NCBI GenBank assembly: GCA_945909635.1
Contig: OX246690.1
Coordinates: forward strand, 1,984,001-2,048,000
DNA length: 64,000 bases
DNA from: Clostridioides difficile_A
GTDB lineage: Bacteria > Bacillota > Clostridia > Peptostreptococcales > Peptostreptococcaceae
Reading direction: 5' to 3'
Every line of letters starts with the position of its first letter. Position 1 is the stretch's first letter. Below are positions 34,570-41,745 of the stretch, piece by piece. The position numbers and the translations under genes are program-made. The notes under the pieces are model-generated. The model did no database searches. It was not told where the DNA came from and saw only the letters and a list, made by a program, of their open reading frames with translations.

Positions 34570-35199
34570 ATGGAAAGTCTATTAAACGAAATAGTAGAAG
34601 AAGTAATAAATAGAGTTAAAAAAGAAGCGTTTATAGAGGTTGAAGCATCAGGAAGACATGTTCACTTAAGTAGAGAAGACGTAGATAAATTATTTGGTAA
34701 GGGGCACACTCTTACAAAATTAAAAGACTTATCTCAACCAGGTCAATATGCTTGTAAGGAAAGAGTTACTATTACAGGGCCTAAGGGAAGTATAAAAAAT
34801 GTAGTTGTACTTGGACCATGTAGAGAAGAAACTCAAGTGGAAATCTCTTTAACAGATGGTTCAACTCTTGGATTAAAAGCTCCTATAAGACAAAGTGGAG
34901 ACTTAGAAGGAACTTTAATGGTTAAAATATCAACACAACATGGTGAAGTTGAACTCGATAAAGGATTAATGGTTGCTAAAAGACACATACATATGACGCC
35001 TGCTGATGCAGAAAAATTCAATGTATGTGACAGAGAAATAGTTGAAGCTAAAGTGATGGGTCAGAGACCTCTAACATTTGATGATGTAGTAATAAGAGTT
35101 AGTGATAGTTTTAAAACTTACATGCACATAGATTATGATGAAGCTAATGCATGTGGTTATTCAAAAGGGACTGTTGCTAAAATAATAAAGAAAGCATAG
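34570..35199 (+). CDS. eutD: Phosphate acetyltransferase EutD (PduL type)
   Basis: The 209-residue protein is a PduL-type phosphotransacylase, not a Pta-type. It turns acetyl-CoA into acetyl-phosphate and recycles CoA in the compartment. Zinc-binding regions are GRHVHLS (about 29-35) and KRHIHMTPADA (about 137-147). An N-terminal amphipathic helix, MESLLNEIVEEVINRVKKE, looks like an encapsulation peptide. Start taken at ATG 34570 behind TTGGAGGA. Confidence 0.92.
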   Translation: MESLLNEIVEEVINRVKKEAFIEVEASGRHVHLSREDVDKLFGKGHTLTKLKDLSQPGQYACKERVTITGPKGSIKNVVVLGPCREETQVEISLTDGSTLGLKAPIRQSGDLEGTLMVKISTQHGEVELDKGLMVAKRHIHMTPADAEKFNVCDREIVEAKVMGQRPLTFDDVVIRVSDSFKTYMHIDYDEANACGYSKGTVAKIIKKA

Positions 35200-35240
35200 A
35201 TTTAACCTGCTATATAGATTACCTCTAGGGAGGATTTAAT

Positions 35241-35936
35241 ATGAATTATGATAAGCTTGTAGATTTAGTAATAGAAGAAATATATAAAAAAATAAATAAT
35301 GATGAATTAAAAGTATCTAATAAACCTAAAGCTGTAACTGTGTTTGAACAGGATAACAGTAAATTTAATTTATTAAGAGATGAATTTGAAATAGTAGAAT
35401 TTAATAAAAGCATAAAAGAATGCGAGGTCGTGATAGTTTCAAAACTTTGTATGAGAGGATTATCAAACTTAGCACTTGGAAATTCAACAAGTGACGAAGA
35501 GAGATTTATACTAAAGATGCTTATGAAAGGTAAAAAAGTATATGTCTTAGATGAAGGAATTGAATACAAACGATATAAAGATACTGCACCAAAAGCATTG
35601 TATAAAAAATTTATATCATTTGAAGATGAAATACGTAAATTTGGTGTTGAAATTATAAAAGACTTAAATACTATAGCTAAAAGTAAGTTAAGTATACAAA
35701 GTGAAACTACAGAAATTTCAAATAAAGATACTATAAGTTTAATCAATACAGAGAATACAAATATAGGTAATGAATTTAGTTTAGATTTAAGAAATAAAAA
35801 GCTTATATCAGAAGCTGATTTAAGAAAACCTACTATAAATGGAGTTAAAAATATATTAGTTAATAAAAAAAGTATAATAACTCCATTAGCTGTAGATTTT
35901 ATGAGAATACACCATCTCGAACTAAAGAAAATGTAA
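35241..35936 (+). CDS. Uncharacterised eut-cluster protein
   Basis: The 231-residue protein belongs to the group annotated only as ethanolamine utilization protein in Firmicute eut loci (TIGR02536-like, from memory). It starts with an amphipathic helix (MNYDKLVDLVIEEIYKKI) like the encapsulation peptides of EutC and EutD. The middle has a Rossmann-like pattern (CEVVIVSKL...MLMKGKKVYVLDEGIEY). The C-terminal 25 residues (about 207-231, KKSIITPLAVDFM...LEL) closely resemble residues 27-49 of EutT in this operon. It is probably a lumen protein of unknown function. AGGGAGG site upstream. Confidence 0.75.
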   Translation: MNYDKLVDLVIEEIYKKINNDELKVSNKPKAVTVFEQDNSKFNLLRDEFEIVEFNKSIKECEVVIVSKLCMRGLSNLALGNSTSDEERFILKMLMKGKKVYVLDEGIEYKRYKDTAPKALYKKFISFEDEIRKFGVEIIKDLNTIAKSKLSIQSETTEISNKDTISLINTENTNIGNEFSLDLRNKKLISEADLRKPTINGVKNILVNKKSIITPLAVDFMRIHHLELKKM

Positions 35937-35948
35937 GGAGGTAATTTT

Positions 35949-36221
35949 ATGGATATAGGAAAAGTTGTAGGTAATGTTTGGGCCACAAGAAAAGATGAAA
36001 AATTGTGTGGTCAAAAACTTTTAGTCGTAAAAATTTTAAAAACTAAAGACACATACAAAGAAGGCTTCATGGTTGCGGCCGATAATGCAGGAGCAGGAAA
36101 TGGAGACTTAGTTCTTATATCCAAAGGTTCCTCAGCAAGAGAATCTATTGAAAAAAAACATGTTCCAGTAGATGCAACTATAGTTGGAGTGGTTGACTCA
36201 TTTGAGGTATTTGATGAATAA
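35949..36221 (+). CDS. eutN: Pentameric vertex protein EutN
   Basis: The 90-residue EutN/CcmL-type protein caps vertices of the shell. Family features are GKVVGNVWATRKDEKL at the start, KLLVVKI, AADNAGAGNGDLVLISKGSS and VDATIVGVVDS. AAGGAGG site before ATG. It overlaps the next shell gene by 8 bp. Confidence 0.94.
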   Translation: MDIGKVVGNVWATRKDEKLCGQKLLVVKILKTKDTYKEGFMVAADNAGAGNGDLVLISKGSSARESIEKKHVPVDATIVGVVDSFEVFDE

Positions 36222-36765
36222 AAGTATAGGTGCTATAGAGTTTAAAAGTATAGCTAAAGGTATAGAAGTATCTAATGAAATGGTAAAAAAATCATCAGTT
36301 GATGTATTATACTTAAAAAGTATTTGTCCAGGTAAATTTTTAATAATAGTAGGTGGAGAAACTTCCTATGTAAATGAATGCATAAGTTATGGAATGGAGC
36401 TTGGAGAAAAGTACATTGTAGATAATTTTGTAATAAATTCAATTTCACAAGAAATATTAAATGGATTTAAAAATAGGTACCAAACATTAGATAATATAGT
36501 CTCTATAGGTGTTGTTGAAAGTAGTAAAGTATGTGCTGGAATAAAAATGCTTGATAAGACTTTAAAATCAAGCGACTTAGTATTAGTAAAGCTTCAATTA
36601 TCTTTTGCTATAGGTGGAAAGTTAGTATATATAGTCGCAGGAGATTTAAGTAGTTTAGAATATGCATTAAAAGAAAGTGAAAAAGTTGTAAAAGAAAAAG
36701 AAGTAATCTATAAGACTGTAATATCATCAGTAGACAGTCAAATAATAAAAAGTCTAATAAAATAA
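36214..36765 (+). CDS. PduT-like tandem-BMC shell protein with iron-sulfur cysteine
   Basis: The 183-residue protein has two BMC domains (about 1-90 and 95-183). It matches PduT in length and key stretches: SIGAIEFKSIAKGIEVS, SICPGKFLIIVGGE and LSFAIGGKLVYIVAGD. Cys38, in ICPGK, is at the same residue number as the PduT cysteine that holds a [4Fe-4S] cluster in the trimer pore. So this shell tile may pass electrons across the shell. Start is ATG 36214, overlapping eutN, behind GAGG; an upstream in-frame ATG lies within eutN. Confidence 0.85.
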   Translation: MNKSIGAIEFKSIAKGIEVSNEMVKKSSVDVLYLKSICPGKFLIIVGGETSYVNECISYGMELGEKYIVDNFVINSISQEILNGFKNRYQTLDNIVSIGVVESSKVCAGIKMLDKTLKSSDLVLVKLQLSFAIGGKLVYIVAGDLSSLEYALKESEKVVKEKEVIYKTVISSVDSQIIKSLIK

Positions 36766-36776
36766 TGGGGGGCATT

Positions 36777-37868
36777 ATGAGTATAAACGAAATTATAATC
36801 TATGTAATGGTAGTCTTCATGGCACTTGGAGCTATAGATAAGTGTATAGGCAATAAATTTGGTCTTGGAGAACAGTTTGAAGAAGGTATAATGGCAATGG
36901 GTTCGCTTGCAGTTGCAATGGTTGGTGTTATATGTCTAGCACCAGTACTTGCTGATGTATTAAGACCAATTGTAGTGCCAGTATTTGATATGCTTGGAGC
37001 TGACCCAGCTATGTTTGCTGGAAGTTTATTAGCTAATGATATGGGTGGTGCGCCACTTGCTCTTGAGCTTGCAAAAGACCCAAATGCTGGATTATTTGGC
37101 GGATTAATAGTAGGAGCTATGATGGGACCTACAATAGTATTTATAATACCAGTTGCACTTGGGATAATAGAAAAAGAAGACCAAAAATTCTTAGCAACAG
37201 GAATACTTGCAGGAATAATAACGATACCTGTTGGGGCGTTTGTTGGTGGATTAGTTGCAGGATTTGAGGTAATGATGGTTCTTAGAAACTTAGTGCCAAT
37301 AATAATATTTGCAGTAGTTATAGCACTTGGATTATTGAAGTTTGAAAATGCTATGATAAAAGGATTCACATATTTTGGAAAAGGTGTAGTAATAGTTATA
37401 ACTTTAGGGCTTGCTGCTGCGATAGTTGAAGCCTTAACAGGAATAGTTGTAATACCTGGAATGAAACCAATAGGTGAAGGTATAGAAATAGTAGGGGATA
37501 TAGCAATAGTTTTAGCAGGGGCATTCCCACTAGTGTTTGTTATAACAAAAGTGTTCAATAAACCACTGATGGCTTTAGGAAAAGTTCTTGGAATGAATGA
37601 TGTATCAGCAGCAGGTCTTGTTGCAAGTTTAGCTAACTGTATACCAATGTTTGGTATGATGAAAGATATGGATAATAGAGGAAAGATAATAAACGTGGCA
37701 TTCTCTGTTTCAGCAGCATTCGTATTTGGAGACCACTTAGGGTTTACAGCAGGGTTTAATGCTAATATGATAACACCAATGATAGTTGCTAAATTGGTTG
37801 GTGGTATAACAGCAGTCCTATTAGCTATGGTTATAGCAAATAAAACACTAAAAAAGGAGAATGCATAA
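36777..37868 (+). CDS. eutH: Ethanolamine transporter EutH
   Basis: The 363-residue integral membrane protein has about ten hydrophobic helices. It starts with INEIIIYVMVVFMALGAIDK and includes GLGEQFEEGIMAMGSLAVAM and NDMGGAPLALELAKDP. EutH facilitates entry of ethanolamine at low pH or low concentration. Start chosen at ATG 36777, after GGGGGG, not the GTG/ATG overlap at 36765. Eleven base pairs after the PduT-like gene. Confidence 0.93.
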   Translation: MSINEIIIYVMVVFMALGAIDKCIGNKFGLGEQFEEGIMAMGSLAVAMVGVICLAPVLADVLRPIVVPVFDMLGADPAMFAGSLLANDMGGAPLALELAKDPNAGLFGGLIVGAMMGPTIVFIIPVALGIIEKEDQKFLATGILAGIITIPVGAFVGGLVAGFEVMMVLRNLVPIIIFAVVIALGLLKFENAMIKGFTYFGKGVVIVITLGLAAAIVEALTGIVVIPGMKPIGEGIEIVGDIAIVLAGAFPLVFVITKVFNKPLMALGKVLGMNDVSAAGLVASLANCIPMFGMMKDMDNRGKIINVAFSVSAAFVFGDHLGFTAGFNANMITPMIVAKLVGGITAVLLAMVIANKTLKKENA

Positions 37869-37869
37869 G

Positions 37870-38343
37870 ATGGATATAACAAATATAGATAAAAACTTAA
37901 TTGAAACATTAGTAAGACAAATAATAGAAGAAAAAGTAAATGGAACTAAAGATAGTGTAGATTTCGTTAGAAATAAAGATGCTAGTGGAATAACTTCTAT
38001 AAAGTTACCAACAGTAAAGGTTAATGAATCTGATAGATTAGATACAGGAAATCCTAATGATGTAGTTTATACAAAAGATTTATTTACATTAGAGGAAAGT
38101 CCTAGATTAGGCTGTGGTATGATGGAGATGAAGGAAACTACTTTTGACTGGACTCTAAACTATGATGAAATAGATTATGTAATAGATGGAACTTTAGATA
38201 TAATAATAGATGGAAGAAAGATATCTGCTTCTTCAGGTGAGTTAATATTTATACCAAAAGGAAGTAAGATACAATTTTCTGTACCTGATTATGCTAGGTT
38301 TATATATGTAACATATCCAGCAGACTGGGCATCTCAAAATTAA
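37870..38343 (+). CDS. eutQ: EutQ cupin-type protein (acetate kinase-like)
   Basis: The 157-residue protein has an N-terminal amphipathic helix (NLIETLVRQIIEEKV) that resembles encapsulation peptides. A cupin barrel follows (about 60-157; FDWTLNYDEIDYVIDGTLDI, GELIFIPKGSKIQFSVPDYA). Salmonella EutQ has acetate kinase activity. ATG 37870 is preferred, 11 bp after AGGAG; the ATG at 37861 is too close. Last gene of the eut cluster. Confidence 0.9.
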   Translation: MDITNIDKNLIETLVRQIIEEKVNGTKDSVDFVRNKDASGITSIKLPTVKVNESDRLDTGNPNDVVYTKDLFTLEESPRLGCGMMEMKETTFDWTLNYDEIDYVIDGTLDIIIDGRKISASSGELIFIPKGSKIQFSVPDYARFIYVTYPADWASQN

Positions 38344-38441
38344 CAAGAGAATACTTTAAATATATTTAAATTATTGAAATGTTTCTGTGTATTCTTTAAA
38401 TAAAATTTTACTTTTAAAGTGATAATTAAAGATTTGTTAGT

Positions 38442-38475
38442 AAGGCTATGGCTACAAAATCATAGCCTTATTTTC
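38442..38475 (+). terminator. Terminator of the eut cluster
   Basis: AAGGCTATG (38442-38450) and CATAGCCTT (38461-38469) form a perfect 9-bp stem followed by ATTTTC. It lies about 100 bp before the right end of element B. Confidence 0.75.
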
Positions 38476-38573
38476 ATATTTAACAGCTTATAATTACTTT
38501 TGATTCAAAGTTGTCTTCTTAAATATTTAAATTTATTCTGAAAAAACGGAATATATACTTTTTATCTCCTAGT

Positions 38574-38598
38574 GTTGCACTTTTATACATAGTGCTTC
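38574..38598. repeat. Right end of element B: inverted GTTGCACTTT and core TGCTTC
   Basis: GTTGCACTTT (38574-38583) is the inverse of the left-end motif, and the core repeat TGCTTC lies at 38593-38598. Reading the minus strand, the ATPase frame runs through GGTGAAGCA and then into eight foreign codons and a stop at 38569. Confidence 0.8.
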
Positions 38599-39168
38599 AC
38601 CAATATCATGCGTAACCAAAATAGTAGACTTATTCTCATTTTTAATAATACTATAAACATCATCACAAACTAACAATCTCGTCTGATAATCAAGAGCTGA
38701 AAAAGGCTCATCTAAAAGTAAAATATCTGGATTTACAGACAGGGTTCTAATAAGTGCAACCCTTTGTCTCATACCACCAGATAATTCTTTTGGGTACATG
38801 TTTCTAAAATCCCATAATCCATAAGTCTTTAAAAGACTTTCAACTCTATCTAAAGATTTTTTATCTTTTTTGCCTTGAATTTCTAAGCCAATAGTTATAT
38901 TATCCATTATATTTCTCCATTCAAGCAAATTATCTTTTTGAAACATATATCCAATATTTCCAGTAATCTTTACGTCGCCACTAGTTGGTTTTAAAAGATT
39001 AGTAAGAATATTTAAAATTGTAGATTTACCGCTTCCAGAAGGACCAAGCAAAGTTAATATTTCTCCTTCTTTCAAGTTAAAATTAACATCTTTTAATACT
39101 TCAAGCTCGCCTTCCTTAGTGTAGAAGTTCATATTTATATTTTTAACCTCTACTATGTTGTCATTCAT
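38593..39168 (-). pseudogene. N-terminal part of the split ABC ATPase (SsuB/ThiZ-like)
   Basis: The frame gives about 192 true residues from ATG 39168, then insert-encoded LCIKVQH to a stop at 38569. Walker A is GPSGSGKST (about 39-47), the signature is LSGGMRQR, Walker B is ILLLDEPFSALD and the switch His is in VTHDIGEA. All nucleotide-site motifs are present. It lacks the 60-residue C-terminus found at 19858-20040 and no longer reaches the coupled permease gene. GGGGG ribosome site upstream. Confidence 0.9.
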
Positions 39169-39337
39169 TATGCCACCCCCTATAACTTTTAGCTCGTATA
39201 TATTATGTTATTAACAATATGACCTATTTGTACCATTTTTCATAAATATAATATAAATATTTTGTTTATTTACGTATTTTCTTAGTAACTTGTACGTATA
39301 AATTATAGATAAATAAATTATAAGGTAGGGGATAGAA

Positions 39338-40696
39338 TTGAGTAACATAATAACTAATTTAATAGAGTCAATATTTACTAATCCGATAACTATATTGTTT
39401 TTACTTGCAATAACTTTATATTCTGTTTTTAAGATAATAGAAAATAACAGAGTATACTCGTTTGTAAGTTCAAAACTAGAAGAAATCAATAGAAACCATA
39501 AAACGAGTGAATTTTATGGAAAGGTAAGGAATGATTACTATACATATAGCAAAGAAAATCCTTATTCTGATGTAAATATAACTTCTTTTATAGAAGAAGT
39601 TGTATCAGATTTAAAACACAACAACTTACCACTTTTAGAGAAGATTAGAAGTATAAAAAATTCATCTTCAATAAGTATTTTGCTTGGAGTTTTAGGTACA
39701 TTTGTTGGACTTTCTACAATGCTTTTATGTGTTGATACCAAAGACATTATAAATTCACTTCCTTCGACTATTAGTAGTATGCAGACTGCATTTACAACAA
39801 GCATCTTTGGAGTCGTATTTTCTCTAATTATAGGCTACTGTACAAAGATAAAAGATTGTGAACATGTTTTAATACAGATAATGTTAAAATGCGAAAATTT
39901 ATTAACATCTGAGATAACTCATTTTAAATCAGAAAGAATGGATTTAAAAGTAGAAGAGGTAAAAAATACAATAAAACAAATAAGTAAGTCTATAGAAGCT
40001 ATTGAAAAATTTGATAAAATATCTAAAGATTTAAATGACTTTAATGATGAATTCATAAGTGGAATAGAAGCTTTAAAAAGCCTTTTAGAGGGTTCTCAAA
40101 GCTCTATTAAGACCTTTGACCAAAGCGTAAGAAAATTAGATAAACAGTTTAATATTTTAAATGTAAAGTTTGTAAAACTGTTTGATAAGTATGATAATCA
40201 AGACAACATAAATAAAGAGATTTTATTTGACATAAAAGAATCTTCAAAAAATATATACAATGCTACTGAAAGCCAGTTTAAAATTAGAGACTACATAAAA
40301 AATATAAATGCAGGATTTGCTTTATATGAAAGAAGTGCCCAAGATTTATTAACTAAATTAATGACTCATGAAAATAAAATATCTCAAAATCAAAAAATTC
40401 TTTTAGATGAAAAGTTTACTCTAGATGATTCAATAAAAAATCTTTCAAGTATTATTGAAAACTTTTCCAATGACCTACAAGTTAAACTAGATATAATGTT
40501 TGAGAATTCTTTAGATATTCAAGATAAATTAGACGTTATGTTTAATAACTCTTTTATGCATGATGAAGTTCCTCTTGAGAGTGAAGAATTATTTAAAGAT
40601 GATATCGATAGTGTATTTAACCCTTTCAGCGAAGAAATTTATGAGATAGAAAATAATGAAATAAAGGTCATAGGTGAGGATGAGTTAAATGAATAA
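39338..40696 (+). CDS. MotA/ExbB-family channel with long cytoplasmic tail (ZorA-like)
   Basis: The 452-residue protein has an N-terminal transmembrane helix (about 13-31) and a MotA/TolQ/ExbB channel pair (about 108-165; SISILLGVLGTFVGLSTMLL, FTTSIFGVVFSLIIGY). A helical, coiled-coil tail of some 270 residues follows. The long tail is the mark of ZorA-type proteins of Zorya defence, as opposed to flagellar MotA. TTG start behind TAGGGG. It overlaps its MotB-like partner by 8 bp. No other Zorya gene is nearby. Confidence 0.8.
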   Translation: MSNIITNLIESIFTNPITILFLLAITLYSVFKIIENNRVYSFVSSKLEEINRNHKTSEFYGKVRNDYYTYSKENPYSDVNITSFIEEVVSDLKHNNLPLLEKIRSIKNSSSISILLGVLGTFVGLSTMLLCVDTKDIINSLPSTISSMQTAFTTSIFGVVFSLIIGYCTKIKDCEHVLIQIMLKCENLLTSEITHFKSERMDLKVEEVKNTIKQISKSIEAIEKFDKISKDLNDFNDEFISGIEALKSLLEGSQSSIKTFDQSVRKLDKQFNILNVKFVKLFDKYDNQDNINKEILFDIKESSKNIYNATESQFKIRDYIKNINAGFALYERSAQDLLTKLMTHENKISQNQKILLDEKFTLDDSIKNLSSIIENFSNDLQVKLDIMFENSLDIQDKLDVMFNNSFMHDEVPLESEELFKDDIDSVFNPFSEEIYEIENNEIKVIGEDELNE

Positions 40697-41321
40697 TAAA
40701 TATAGAAGAACTGTTAACAGAGAATTTGAAAAGAGTAGCTTTTGGCCAACATTTACAGATTTATTATCAACTGTATTGATGGTTGTGATTCTTATCTTAT
40801 TTAGTTCAGAAAGTATTTCAGGTTCTGTCGAGCAAGATTTGGCCAAGAACGTCAATGCTTCTGTTGAGGAGACCTTTAAAAAAAGTGGTATTCCTGTGAA
40901 AGTAGATAAGGTTAATGGTCAAGTAACCTTTGGTGAAAGAACTATGTTTGATGTAGATAGTGATGTTTTAAAACCAGAGGCTAAAGAAATGTTAAAAATG
41001 TTTGTTCCAAAGTACATAGAAACTATTTATAAAGATTATGGGGATTATATATCAAAAATAGTTATAGAAGGCCATACAGATGATGTAGGGAGCTATATAT
41101 ACAATTTAGACCTGTCCCAAAGAAGAGCATATAGTGTTGCAAAGTATATAGTAGGGGATGAGATTGGTGACTATAAATATAAAGATAAGGTTACTAGACA
41201 TATTATTGCAATAGGAAGATCAAAAGCTGAACTTATAAAAGATGGAGATAATGGAGTAAACAGAGATGCATCTAGAAGGGTAGAGCTAAAATATGAAATA
41301 AATATTAATCAAAATAAATAA
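40689..41321 (+). CDS. MotB/OmpA-family protein (ZorB-like)
   Basis: The 210-residue protein has one transmembrane helix near the N-terminus (FTDLLSTVLMVVILILFSS), with Asp24 at the position of the proton-carrying Asp of MotB/ZorB. A periplasmic-type OmpA domain (about 75-205) carries the peptidoglycan-binding IEGHTDDVG...LSQRRAYSV motif. With the preceding gene it would form a proton-driven stator complex anchored in the wall. Last gene of a two-gene operon ended by a hairpin. Confidence 0.85.
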   Translation: MNNKYRRTVNREFEKSSFWPTFTDLLSTVLMVVILILFSSESISGSVEQDLAKNVNASVEETFKKSGIPVKVDKVNGQVTFGERTMFDVDSDVLKPEAKEMLKMFVPKYIETIYKDYGDYISKIVIEGHTDDVGSYIYNLDLSQRRAYSVAKYIVGDEIGDYKYKDKVTRHIIAIGRSKAELIKDGDNGVNRDASRRVELKYEININQNK

Positions 41322-41340
41322 TTGAATTTTTATAAAAAAA

Positions 41341-41380
41341 AAGAAGGCAGTTGGTGTGAGCTTTAAGCCTTCTTTAAGGA
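41341..41380 (+). terminator. Hairpin after the MotA/MotB-like pair
   Basis: AAGAAGGC (41341-41348) and GCCTTCTT (41367-41374) pair with an 18-nt loop. The T-run is short, so termination strength is uncertain. The stretch 41381-41680 is AT-rich with nothing I can identify. Confidence 0.6.
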
Positions 41381-41683
41381 AAAAGTTTATTTATTTTTGT
41401 TGATATTTAACATATTATAGTTTTTAGAAAAAATTTGCAATATCTTAAACGTAAATGGTCGTTTAAAATGCATAACTGGGTACTACTGATGTAAAATATT
41501 TCATTTTATATAATATAAAATTTATAAGCAGTCAATTGTTGATATTATTATACGATAACAAGTCATTTAAAATAATATGTAGAAAAATATCATAAAAACC
41601 CATATAATGCTAGAGCTATTAGTATATTATATAGAGCTTAGAATAATTTAATTATTTATTAATTAGATTATAGTAGAAAAATA

Positions 41684-41722
41684 AAAAGGTAACAACTAAC
41701 CTTAGTTGTTACCTTTTTATTT
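41684..41722 (-). terminator. Terminator of the diguanylate cyclase gene
   Basis: AAAAAGGTAACAACTA (41684-41699) and TAGTTGTTACCTTTTT (41703-41718) form a perfect 16-bp stem with A/T-runs. It probably works in both directions. Confidence 0.85.
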
Positions 41723-41745
41723 CTAATGAGAAAATTTAACTTTAA

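Larger units (their letters stand above)
20041..38598. mobile_element. Element B: 18.6-kb serine-recombinase element carrying the eut locus
   Basis: The insert of 18,558 bp (one core copy included) interrupts an ABC ATPase gene. Inside are a large serine recombinase 22 bp from the left end, a 58-residue ORF and the full eut gene set to eutQ and its terminator. Both ends carry the 10-mer AAAGTGCAAC in inverted orientation (20054-20063; as GTTGCACTTT at 38574-38583) within a longer imperfect match beginning CTAT. No conjugation genes are present. Whether it is still mobile or was fixed long ago cannot be told from one genome. Confidence 0.88.

Noticed and set aside
36800..37909. 369-codon minus-strand frame opposite eutH
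   Set aside because: Antisense shadow of the membrane protein; composition is low in charged residues and no ribosome site precedes it. The similar 246-codon frame at 35246-35986 was rejected for the same reason.
19858..39168. The two ATPase pieces as separate paralogs or two real short genes
   Set aside because: The C-terminal piece has no start or ribosome site, both end at the same TGCTTC, and the join is in frame at the family's conserved position.
39338..41321. Complete Zorya defence system
   Set aside because: Only ZorA/ZorB-like genes are present; no zorC, zorD or zorE candidate is found in the window.
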